DNA from: Spirochaetaceae bacterium
GTDB lineage: Bacteria > Spirochaetota > Spirochaetia > WRBN01
NCBI GenBank assembly: GCA_020024055.1
Contig: JAHHUI010000045.1
Coordinates: 1-10,560 of the forward strand
Direction: 5' to 3'
DNA: 10,560 nt
The notes beneath the pieces were generated by a model that saw nothing but the letters and a program-made list of their open reading frames with translations, was not told the DNA's origin and did not search any database. Each line of letters opens with the position of its first letter. Position 1 is the stretch's first letter. Positions 1-7,373 of the stretch are shown piece by piece. The position numbers were made by a program, and so were the translations under genes.

Positions 1-2
1 AA

Positions 3-3000
3 TTATCGAAATCCTGTGGCGAAATGCAGCAATTCATCATATTGATGCTGAATATCCCGCTTCAGCTGGCTGAGAAAACGCTCGGCTAAATCAGGGTTTT
101 GTTCTTTCACAATACGGAAACGATTCTGCGCATACATATATTCTTCCAAGACATTCAAATCAGGCTCTTTACTGTCCAGCTGCATAGGGTTTTTCCCCTC
201 TGAGCGCAGCAGCGGATTATAACGAAACAGGGGCCACATCCCGCTGACCGCCGCGGCCTTGCCCTGATCCATGCCCTTCATCATATCAATACCGTGGCTG
301 ATACAATGACTATAGGCCACCACCAGGGCCGGCCCGGGATATTCTTCCGCTTCCTTAAGCGCGCGAATCGCCTGCATCATATTCGCGCCCAGGCTGATCT
401 GCGCCACATAAATATATCCGTATAAAGACTGTAATAATGACAACGGTTTTTTCATCAGGGCCTTGCCGCTGTTGGCGAATTTAGCCAAGGCGCCCAAAGG
501 AGTGGCCTTGCTGCTTTGCCCGCCTGTATTGCTGTACACTTCCGTATCCATCACCAGGATTTTCACCTGTTCGCCGCTGGCCAGAACATGATCCAGTCCG
601 CCATAGCCAATATCATAGGCCCAGCCATCCCCGCCAATGGCCCATACAGATTTCTTCACCAAAAAATCTGCGATGGAAGCCAGTCGATGCCCCGCATTAT
701 CAGTCACGCTCTTTAAATAATCTTTTAATTGGCTCACATATCCGCGCTGCTGCTCAATCTCGCGCAAAGTATTTTGAGGATTTGTAAGTAAATTTTTCAC
801 AAAATCAGGCAGACTGTCTTTCATTTTTTCTAATAAATCTTTCGCCACAGCCATAATTTTATCCACGCTTTTGCGCATACCCAGGCCAAATTCGGCATTA
901 TCCTCAAACAGACTGTTGCTCCAGGCCGGGCCCCGCCCGTCCTGGCGCATGGTGTATGGCACAGTGGGCATATATCCGCCATACACACTCGAACATCCGC
1001 TGGCATTGGCAATGAGCAGATGATCCCCATACAGTTGTGTCAGCAATTTCACATAGGGCGTCTCGCCGCATCCGGCACAGGCGCCAGAGAATTCAAACAA
1101 AGGAGTCTTCAGTTGGCTGCCAAAAATACTTTCTGTGGGAATCTCTTCCACAATTTCATGCGAGGCGATCTTCTGAAAAAAGGCAAAATTCTTCTTCTCT
1201 TCTTCTTTAATCTCCGGCTGGGGCACAAAGGACAATGCCTTGGCCGGGCAAATATTCACACAGGCACCGCATTCGGTGCAGTCTTCGGGAGACACCTGAA
1301 CAGTGAAAGCCTGATTGGCCAGCGGGCCCTTGGCAATAATTTTGTGCCTGAATGTGCCCGGCGCTGCATCCAATTCTGCTTTGTCATATGCCTTAATGCG
1401 AATGGCTGCATGCGGGCACACCAGCGAGCATTGCCCGCAGTTAATACATAAAGAAAAATCCCAAGCGGGAATATGCTCGGCAATATTGCGTTTTTCATAT
1501 TGACTGGTGGCCACCGGCCACACCCCATCAGAAGGAATTTTAGACACGCTCAATAAATGTGCCGTATCAGAGAGCAAAACACTGGTCACTTCGCGCACAA
1601 ATTGAGGCGCACCGTTCATGCTGAAATCACGCATAGGGACATCACCCTCGGGCGTATCGGGATAATGCACCTGATGCACGGCTGAAAGCGCCATATCAAT
1701 GATGCGCAGGTTTTTTTCTATCGTGGCCTGGCCTTTCTTGGCATAGGTGCGGCGTATAGAATCCCCAATCGCCTTCATCATCACATCATCAGGAATAATC
1801 TGAGTAATTTTAAAAGACGCCACCTGCATAATAATGTTAATCTTGCCTGGCAGTCCCGCCTGCCGCGCGATAGCCTGAGCATTCACGACATAAAACTTTG
1901 CCTTTTTCTGGATAATCTGTTCCTGCACCATGCGCGGCAACTTTGGCCACACTTGATCGGCTGCATAGGGGCTGGCCAATAAAAAGGTACCATTTTCTTT
2001 TAAGTGAGCAAGCATAGGATAGCCTTCCAAAAAGCTGAATTTATGACAGGCAATAAAGTCTGCCTGATTCACAAGATAAGCCCGGCGCATGGGCTTCTCG
2101 CTCACGCGTATATGTGAAACTGTTCTGGCCCCGGCCTTTTTTGCTTCAAAACTGAAATAGCCCTGGGTATACAAATCAGTTGCCTCTTCAATAATTTTCA
2201 GGCTGTTTTTATTCGCGCTGACAGTGCCATCGCTGCCCAAACCATAGAACAATGCCTGGAAAATCCCTTTTGAAGGCAGCTCAAATTCACTCTCGAAAGG
2301 CAGGCTGGTATGCGCGACATCATCATCAATTCCAATGGTGAACCCATGATGCAATGTGTTATTTTCTGCCGCATCAAAAATACCCTTTACCATCGCCGGC
2401 GTGAATTCAAAGCTGCCCAGGCCATAGCGCCCGCCATAAATCTGCGGATCAGCGCCGAACTGACCCATCATGCGCATATTCTGCACTGCGGCCATCACGT
2501 CTAAACACAGCGGCTCGGCATAGCTGCCAGGCTCTTTTGTGCGATCGAGCACAATAATCTTCTTCACGGTTTTTGGCAGGGCGGCCACAAAATGCTTGGC
2601 ACTGAAGGGACGGAATAATCGCACAATCAAGACGCCATATTTCTTCTTTTCGCCCTCTAAATATCCAATGGTTTCTATCACAGTGTCACAGGCACTGCCC
2701 ATCAACACCATGACATACTGCGCATCTTTGGCACCAATATAATCAAATAAATGATATTCTCGCCCTGTCAGAGAGGCAAAATGATCCATTGATTCCTGCA
2801 TACAGGCAGGGAAATCTTCATACACTTTGTTCACGGCCTCGCGCCCGCTGAAATAAATATCAGGATTCTGGGCCGTGCCGCGCAGTGTGGGCTTTTCAGG
2901 GTCTAATGCCCTTTCACGAAAAGCAGCGACAGCATCTTCATCAATCATGCCTAAAATTTGTTCTCTTTGAATCAGCTCTACATTCTGAACTTCATGGCTG

Positions 3001-3569
3001 GTGCGAAAACCATCCTGAAAATGCATCACAGGCAGGCTGCTGCGAAAAGCCGCGCGATGAGCGATGAGCGCCATATCCTGGGCTTCCTGCGGATTATTGC
3101 TGGCCAGCTGAACAAAGCCCGTTTGGCGACAGGCCATCACATCGGCATGATCGCAGTACATGCTCAACCCGCTGCAGGCAATGCTGCGCGTGGCCACATG
3201 CAGCACCATCGGCAGCTGCTCGCCAGCAATTTTATACAGATTGGGAATCATCAACAGCAAGCCTTGGCTGCTGGTGAATGTGGTGACTAAAGACCCCGTG
3301 GTCAGGGCACCATGCACGGCACCGGCCACACCAGCTTCGCTTTGCATTTCTGTCACCGCGGGAACATTGTTAAAAATATTTTTATATCCAGATGCACTCC
3401 ATTCATCAGAAAGCTCTGCCATGATCGTGCTGGGGGTGATAGGATAAATAATGATGAGTTCATTAAGAGAATAAGCAATGCGTGCCACAGCCTCACTGCC
3501 ATCCAGACACGCGGTCTTTTCATTGGTCACAACAAATTTCTCTTGTATATCTTTTCTATTTTCCAGCAT
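3..3569 (-). CDS. nifJ: Pyruvate:ferredoxin oxidoreductase, divergent paralog
   Basis: Cytoplasmic thiamine-diphosphate Fe-S enzyme converting pyruvate + CoA to acetyl-CoA + CO2 while reducing ferredoxin; it normally works as a homodimer. The 1188 residues match the usual full-length single-chain form (about 1170-1190). Domains in order: N-terminal pyruvate-binding domain with YPITPS (42-47), SEAG (77-80) and R128; transketolase-like domain II to about 420; gamma domain with GLGSDGTVSANKNS (443-456); a two-cluster ferredoxin domain (C708, C711, C714, C718; C764, C767, C770, C774); and a TPP domain with the proximal-cluster cysteines C831, C834, C859, C1089 and GDGWAYDIGYGG (980-991). The catalytic Asn is N1014. 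The ATG start is preceded by GGGGGAGAT (complement of 3579-3587), 9 to 11 bases away. Compared with the neighbouring copy it has about 13 extra N-terminal residues, lacks two residues after the second ferredoxin motif, and differs around residues 133-155. It is probably active on pyruvate or a related 2-oxoacid; the substrate is inferred. Confidence 0.96.
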   Translation of the reverse strand: MLENRKDIQEKFVVTNEKTACLDGSEAVARIAYSLNELIIIYPITPSTIMAELSDEWSASGYKNIFNNVPAVTEMQSEAGVAGAVHGALTTGSLVTTFTSSQGLLLMIPNLYKIAGEQLPMVLHVATRSIACSGLSMYCDHADVMACRQTGFVQLASNNPQEAQDMALIAHRAAFRSSLPVMHFQDGFRTSHEVQNVELIQREQILGMIDEDAVAAFRERALDPEKPTLRGTAQNPDIYFSGREAVNKVYEDFPACMQESMDHFASLTGREYHLFDYIGAKDAQYVMVLMGSACDTVIETIGYLEGEKKKYGVLIVRLFRPFSAKHFVAALPKTVKKIIVLDRTKEPGSYAEPLCLDVMAAVQNMRMMGQFGADPQIYGGRYGLGSFEFTPAMVKGIFDAAENNTLHHGFTIGIDDDVAHTSLPFESEFELPSKGIFQALFYGLGSDGTVSANKNSLKIIEEATDLYTQGYFSFEAKKAGARTVSHIRVSEKPMRRAYLVNQADFIACHKFSFLEGYPMLAHLKENGTFLLASPYAADQVWPKLPRMVQEQIIQKKAKFYVVNAQAIARQAGLPGKINIIMQVASFKITQIIPDDVMMKAIGDSIRRTYAKKGQATIEKNLRIIDMALSAVHQVHYPDTPEGDVPMRDFSMNGAPQFVREVTSVLLSDTAHLLSVSKIPSDGVWPVATSQYEKRNIAEHIPAWDFSLCINCGQCSLVCPHAAIRIKAYDKAELDAAPGTFRHKIIAKGPLANQAFTVQVSPEDCTECGACVNICPAKALSFVPQPEIKEEEKKNFAFFQKIASHEIVEEIPTESIFGSQLKTPLFEFSGACAGCGETPYVKLLTQLYGDHLLIANASGCSSVYGGYMPTVPYTMRQDGRGPAWSNSLFEDNAEFGLGMRKSVDKIMAVAKDLLEKMKDSLPDFVKNLLTNPQNTLREIEQQRGYVSQLKDYLKSVTDNAGHRLASIADFLVKKSVWAIGGDGWAYDIGYGGLDHVLASGEQVKILVMDTEVYSNTGGQSSKATPLGALAKFANSGKALMKKPLSLLQSLYGYIYVAQISLGANMMQAIRALKEAEEYPGPALVVAYSHCISHGIDMMKGMDQGKAAAVSGMWPLFRYNPLLRSEGKNPMQLDSKEPDLNVLEEYMYAQNRFRIVKEQNPDLAERFLSQLKRDIQHQYDELLHFATGFR
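274..311. repeat. 38-bp direct repeat, copy in divergent PFOR
   Basis: Positions 274-311 are identical, base for base, to 3932-3969 in the other PFOR gene, 3658 bp away. The segment encodes the conserved SHCISHGIDMMKG region around the fourth proximal-cluster cysteine (C1089). Identity extends through all third codon positions, while the flanks differ at many synonymous sites. Confidence 0.9.
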
Positions 3570-3578
3570 CTAAGGTTT

Positions 3579-3587
3579 ATCTCCCCC
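3579..3587 (-). promoter_or_regulatory. Ribosome binding site of the divergent PFOR
   Basis: GGGGGAGAT on the minus strand, 9 bases before the ATG when measured from its end and 11 from its purine core. It supports translation from the annotated ATG rather than the internal GTG at codon 14. It is independent of the upstream gene's stop codon, so the two PFORs are not translationally coupled. Confidence 0.65.
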
Positions 3588-3596
3588 GCAAGGCTT

Positions 3597-3647
3597 AAAG
3601 AGCAGGGATGTCTCTTCGTAAATGAAGATGAGCAAACCCTGCTTTTT
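3597..3647 (-). other. Hairpin between the two PFOR genes
   Basis: On the minus-strand transcript, AAAAAGCAGGG (complement of 3637-3647) pairs with CCCTGCTCTTT (complement of 3597-3607), with one A-C mismatch. A smaller inner stem is formed by 3613-3617 and 3624-3628 around a 6-base loop. Downstream of the outer stem on this strand there is only CTCTTTAA, so it is a poor rho-independent terminator for the PFOR operon. It may be a partial terminator, a processing site or a 3' stabiliser of the upstream message. Read on the plus strand, the same stem is followed directly by TTTTT and looks like a good terminator, but there is no plus-strand gene upstream of it. Confidence 0.6.
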
Positions 3648-3663
3648 ATAAAAAATTAATCTA

Positions 3664-6600
3664 TTAGAAAGGACGATCAGCCAGGTATTTCAATTCCTTA
3701 TACTGAAGCTCGACTTCCTTTTTCAAAATTGCCAGCAGCTCGGCAAAGCGCTCAGGATGTGCTTTTTGCAGGCTCTTAAAGCGCACCTGGGAAGAGACAT
3801 AGGTCTCCACAGCGGTGGAAGGCTCTTTGCTGTCCAGCTGGAAGGGGTTTTTCCCCTCATTTCTCAGGGCCGGGTTATAGCGGAACAAAGGCCACATACC
3901 ACAGGAAACAATGGCTCTTTGATAATCCATACCCTTCATCATATCAATACCGTGGCTGATACAATGACTGTAAGCAATGACCAAGGCCGGCCCATCGAAT
4001 TCTTCCGCTTCTTTAATAGCCTTGATGGCCTGGGCCATATTGGCACCCATGCTGATCTGCGCCACATAGACATAACCATAAGACATCTGCATCAGGCCCA
4101 AAGGCTTCTTCAGGGTCGATTTGCCCAAAGACGCAAATTTTGCTGCCGCACCCACAGGGGTAGACTTGCTGGACTGGCCGCCGGTATTGCTATACACCTC
4201 GGTATCCATGACTAAAATTTTCACATTCTTTCCGCTGGCCAGAACATGATCCAATCCGCCATAGCCAATGTCATAGGCCCAGCCGTCACCACCGATGATC
4301 CATGTGCTCTTAGACACCAGATTATCCGCCAAAGACAGCAACTCCTGTGCTCCTTCATCTTTCTTGCCTTTCAGGGCTTCTTTCAGCTTGGCTACATCGG
4401 CTCTCTGCTTCTCAATATCTGCTTCAGTTTTTTGGGGATTATTGCGCAAAGCCGTGGACAAAGCCGGATCCAGCTTCACCTTGTCCAGCAATTCCTTGGC
4501 ATGCTCCATCAATTTATCCACAGACAAGCGCATGCCCATGCCAAATTCAGCTGCATCTTCAAAAAGACTGTTACCCCAGGAGGGACCTTTGCCATTTTCT
4601 TTTTTCACATAAGGATGTGCAGGCAAATTACCGCCATAAATACTGGAACATCCGGTGGCGTTGGCAATCATCAGACGATCGCCCACCAGCTGTGTCAGCA
4701 GCTTGATATACGGAGTCTCGCCACAGCCGGCACAGGCACCGGAGAACTCGAATAAAGGTCTGCGCATCATTGCACCAAGAGGCACACTGCTGGGCACAAG
4801 GTTCGGGTCGGGATCAACAATCTTATTCAGGAAGAAATCCCAGTTTTTTCTCTCTTCATCTCTTAATTCGGCCTGATTTCCAAAGGCCAATGCCTTGGGC
4901 TTGGCAGGACAAATATTAATACAGGCGCCACAGCCGGTGCAGTCCTCGGGAGACACCTGCACAGTAAATGCCTTGCCTTTAATCACGCCGGCTGTCATCT
5001 TCTTGTGCTTGAATGTTCCCGGCGCTCCCGAGAGGGCCGCCTCTTCATAAGCCTTCACGCGGATAACCGCATGCGGACACACCATGGCACACATACCACA
5101 GCCAATACATGCCGCCTCATCCCACATGGGGATACGCTCGGCCAGATTTCTCTTTTCATAGCGTGTAGTCCCCAAAGGATATGTACCATCAGCAGGCAAT
5201 TTGCTGGTGGGCAGCAAATGACCGCGCCCGGAAATGATTTCTCCCGTTACTTCCTTGGCAAACTTCGATGCATCATCAGAGACAGGAGTAGCCATATGCA
5301 GGCTGCCGGATACCTTATCCGGATAATTCACTTTTTCAATGGCCGCCACAGCTTTTTCCACTGTTTGAATATTCTGATCAACAATATTCTGGCCCTTTCT
5401 CATATAAGTCTTTTCAATAGACTTCTTAATTAGGGCAATGGCCTGTTCTTCAGGCAGAATATTAGAAATCTTAAAGAATGCTGCCTGCATCACCACATTA
5501 ATACGGCTTCCCATGCCGCATTCATTGGCAATCTTCAATGCATCAATCACATAAAACTGCAATTTTTTGTCAATAATCTGCTGCTGCACTTCGGCGGGAA
5601 TCTTGTCCCAGACGCTATCTGCATCATAGGGACTGGCTAAAAGAAATACAGCCCCCGGCTTGGCCAATTCCAGCATATGCACACGTTCAAGGAAGGTGAA
5701 CTTATGACAGGCAACAAAATCTGCATGAGTGATAAGATACTGACTCTTGATAGGCTGGGGCCCAAAACGCAGATGCGATGTGGTGACCGTACCGGCCTTG
5801 CGGCTGTCATAATAGAAATAGCCCTGACAGTAATTATTTGTATTTTCACCAATAATTTTAATACTGTTCTTATTAGCACCAACAGTACCATCACTTCCCA
5901 ATCCAAAGAACAATGCCTGATGCATGCCTTTGTGCTCAATCACAAAATCAGCTTCAAAGGGCAGGCTGGTATAAGCCATATCATCAAAAATACCCACGGT
6001 GAAATGATTTTTAGGCTCTTTGATTTCCAGGTTGTCATACACAGCCTTCACCATGCCGGGTGTGAATTCCGCGCCGCCAAGGCCATAGCGCCCACCGACA
6101 ATGACAGGATAGTCCCTAAACTGAGCCTTGCCGTCCTTCATCATTTCGCCCACGGCAGTGCGTACATCTTCATATAAAGGCTCGCCAAGACTGCCCGGTT
6201 CTTTAGTGCGATCCAACACGGCGATATTCTTCACAGAAGCGGGAAGTTCGGCAATGAAATGCTCCATGCTAAACGGCCGGAACAAGCGCACTTTCAAAAG
6301 GCCGTATTTCTTGCCCTTGGTGTTCATATAGTCCACATATTCTTCAATAGTCTCGGCGCCGCTACCCTGAATAACAATCACACTTTCTGCATCTTTGGCT
6401 CCATAATACTCATACAACCTATACTGGCGGCCCGTCAGCTTGGCATAGCGATCCATATATTCCTGTACAATAGCAATAACATTGTTATAGTATTTATTGA
6501 CAGTTTCTCTGGCGGCAAAATACACATCCGGGTTCTGTGCTGTGCCCTTGATCGCCGGGTGCTCGGGGTCATTTGAGCGTGCACGATGTGCAGCGACATA

Positions 6601-7197
6601 TTCATAGTCAATCATCTGTTTAATCACATCATGACTAACAGCTTCAATGCTTTGAACTTCATGGCTTGTTCTAAAGCCATCCATAATATTCATAAAAGGC
6701 ACACGAGACTTCAGTGTGGCTGCATGGGAAATCACAGCCATATCGGCGGCTTCCTGAACACTGTTGCCAAAGAGCATGGCAAAGCCTGTCTGTCGTGCGC
6801 CCATGACATCAGAATGATCGCCAAAAATGGACAAGCCATTCGCGGCCAAGGCACGCGCGGGCACATGGAAGACACAAGGTGTCAGCTCACCAGCGATTTT
6901 ATACATATTGGGAATCATCAACAGCAAACCCTGGCTTGCAGTGAAGGTAGAACTTAATGCCCCCGCCATCAAGGCACCATGCACAGCACCGGCAGCTCCG
7001 GCCTCGCTTTGCATCTCAGTAATATTTGGAACAGTGCCCCAAATATTCTTCACTCCTTGAGAGCTTAATTCATCACACACTTCCGCAATAGCAGAAGAGG
7101 GCGTGATAGGATAAATAACCACAACTTCACTTACTGCATGTGCCACCTGAGCCACAGCGGTAGCCCCATCAATCATCACCATCTTTTTGTCAGCCAT
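3664..7197 (-). CDS. nifJ: Pyruvate:ferredoxin oxidoreductase, canonical paralog
   Basis: Full-length PFOR of 1177 residues, first gene of the tandem pair. It oxidises pyruvate to acetyl-CoA and CO2 and passes electrons through three 4Fe-4S clusters to ferredoxin. Visible parts: YPITPSS (29-35), SEAG (64-67), R115 and the conserved stretch GLSIFGDHSDVM (121-132) in the substrate domain; FGLGSDGTVGANKNS (431-445) in the gamma domain; ferredoxin clusters C697, C700, C703, C707 and C753, C756, C759, C763; proximal cluster C822, C825, C850, C1079; TPP motif GDGWAYDIGYGG (970-981); N1004 in YSNTGGQSS. From memory these correspond to T31, E64, R114 and N996 of the Desulfovibrio africanus enzyme. 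The ATG follows AAGGGG (complement of 7205-7210) with a 7-base spacer. It reads away from miaB and probably drives the downstream copy as an operon. By eye the two copies share roughly 60% of residues (not computed). Confidence 0.98.
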   Translation of the reverse strand: MADKKMVMIDGATAVAQVAHAVSEVVVIYPITPSSAIAEVCDELSSQGVKNIWGTVPNITEMQSEAGAAGAVHGALMAGALSSTFTASQGLLLMIPNMYKIAGELTPCVFHVPARALAANGLSIFGDHSDVMGARQTGFAMLFGNSVQEAADMAVISHAATLKSRVPFMNIMDGFRTSHEVQSIEAVSHDVIKQMIDYEYVAAHRARSNDPEHPAIKGTAQNPDVYFAARETVNKYYNNVIAIVQEYMDRYAKLTGRQYRLYEYYGAKDAESVIVIQGSGAETIEEYVDYMNTKGKKYGLLKVRLFRPFSMEHFIAELPASVKNIAVLDRTKEPGSLGEPLYEDVRTAVGEMMKDGKAQFRDYPVIVGGRYGLGGAEFTPGMVKAVYDNLEIKEPKNHFTVGIFDDMAYTSLPFEADFVIEHKGMHQALFFGLGSDGTVGANKNSIKIIGENTNNYCQGYFYYDSRKAGTVTTSHLRFGPQPIKSQYLITHADFVACHKFTFLERVHMLELAKPGAVFLLASPYDADSVWDKIPAEVQQQIIDKKLQFYVIDALKIANECGMGSRINVVMQAAFFKISNILPEEQAIALIKKSIEKTYMRKGQNIVDQNIQTVEKAVAAIEKVNYPDKVSGSLHMATPVSDDASKFAKEVTGEIISGRGHLLPTSKLPADGTYPLGTTRYEKRNLAERIPMWDEAACIGCGMCAMVCPHAVIRVKAYEEAALSGAPGTFKHKKMTAGVIKGKAFTVQVSPEDCTGCGACINICPAKPKALAFGNQAELRDEERKNWDFFLNKIVDPDPNLVPSSVPLGAMMRRPLFEFSGACAGCGETPYIKLLTQLVGDRLMIANATGCSSIYGGNLPAHPYVKKENGKGPSWGNSLFEDAAEFGMGMRLSVDKLMEHAKELLDKVKLDPALSTALRNNPQKTEADIEKQRADVAKLKEALKGKKDEGAQELLSLADNLVSKSTWIIGGDGWAYDIGYGGLDHVLASGKNVKILVMDTEVYSNTGGQSSKSTPVGAAAKFASLGKSTLKKPLGLMQMSYGYVYVAQISMGANMAQAIKAIKEAEEFDGPALVIAYSHCISHGIDMMKGMDYQRAIVSCGMWPLFRYNPALRNEGKNPFQLDSKEPSTAVETYVSSQVRFKSLQKAHPERFAELLAILKKEVELQYKELKYLADRPF
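3932..3969. repeat. 38-bp direct repeat, copy in canonical PFOR
   Basis: Second copy of the identical 38-bp patch, matching 274-311. It covers the codons around C1079 of the canonical PFOR. As a direct repeat in tandem genes it is also a possible site for unequal recombination between the copies. Confidence 0.9.
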
Positions 7198-7204
7198 GAC
7201 AATA

Positions 7205-7210
7205 CCCCTT
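7205..7210 (-). promoter_or_regulatory. Ribosome binding site of the canonical PFOR
   Basis: AAGGGG on the minus strand, 7 bases before the ATG at 7197-7195. The spacing is ideal and fixes the start codon. Confidence 0.75.
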
Positions 7211-7229
7211 TTTAATTTAATTTTCTTGC

Positions 7230-7258
7230 TTTATACCCGTTTTGGAAATCTTTACCTA
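7230..7258 (-). promoter_or_regulatory. Candidate sigma-70-type promoter of the PFOR pair
   Basis: On the minus strand, TATAAA (complement of 7230-7235; 5 of 6 to the -10 consensus) lies exactly 17 bp downstream of TAGGTA (complement of 7253-7258; 3 of 6 to TTGACA). Transcription would begin near 7223, giving a leader of about 25 bases that contains the ribosome binding site. A weaker alternative lies further upstream on the same strand: TTGCCT, 17 bp, then TAGTAT (4 of 6 in each box). No promoter has been tested; this is a consensus match by eye. Confidence 0.4.
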
Positions 7259-7308
7259 AACGAAAGACTTCCTTCTCTATACTATCATTCGTACTTAATT
7301 AAGGCAAG

Positions 7309-7321
7309 TATAACAGTTATA
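7309..7321. promoter_or_regulatory. Perfect 13-bp palindrome, candidate operator
   Basis: TATAACAGTTATA: six-base arms around a single central A, in the middle of the divergent PFOR/miaB region. It is about 52 bp upstream of the miaB start and about 110 bp upstream of the PFOR start. A dimeric regulator could bind it and act on either gene. It does not match the FNR half-site (TTGAT) or the Rex consensus as I remember them. AT-rich intergenic DNA can produce such symmetry by chance, so this is only a candidate. Confidence 0.35.
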
Positions 7322-7338
7322 AATAAAATATCGCACTC

Positions 7339-7367
7339 TAGGCAAAAAATCTCTTTTCTCCTATGAT
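7339..7367 (+). promoter_or_regulatory. Candidate promoter of miaB, possibly leaderless
   Basis: TAGGCA at 7339-7344 (4 of 6 to TTGACA), a 17-bp spacer, then TATGAT at 7362-7367 (5 of 6 to TATAAT). With the usual 6-7 base distance, transcription would start at about 7374, the A of the miaB ATG. The bases before that ATG contain no purine-rich ribosome binding site, which agrees with a leaderless or nearly leaderless message. Confidence 0.45.
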
Positions 7368-7373
7368 AAAAAT

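Noticed and set aside
3..3569. The downstream PFOR as a decaying pseudogene
   Set aside because: The frame is intact over 1188 codons and all twelve cluster cysteines, the TPP motif and the catalytic residues are present; the two-residue deletion is in frame and in a variable spot.
1020..6177. Open frames of about 100-170 codons on the plus strand inside the two PFOR genes (for example 1020-1451, 3757-4215, 4246-4755, 5677-6177)
   Set aside because: They lie antisense to highly conserved, full-length enzymes, occur at matching places in both paralogs because the sense codons are similar, and their products show no recognisable domain or ribosome binding site.
7294..7303. CTTAATTAAG palindrome as a separate operator
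   Set aside because: It is only 10 bp, made almost entirely of A and T, and such sequences are frequent in AT-rich intergenic DNA; noted only as a neighbour of the better 13-bp palindrome.
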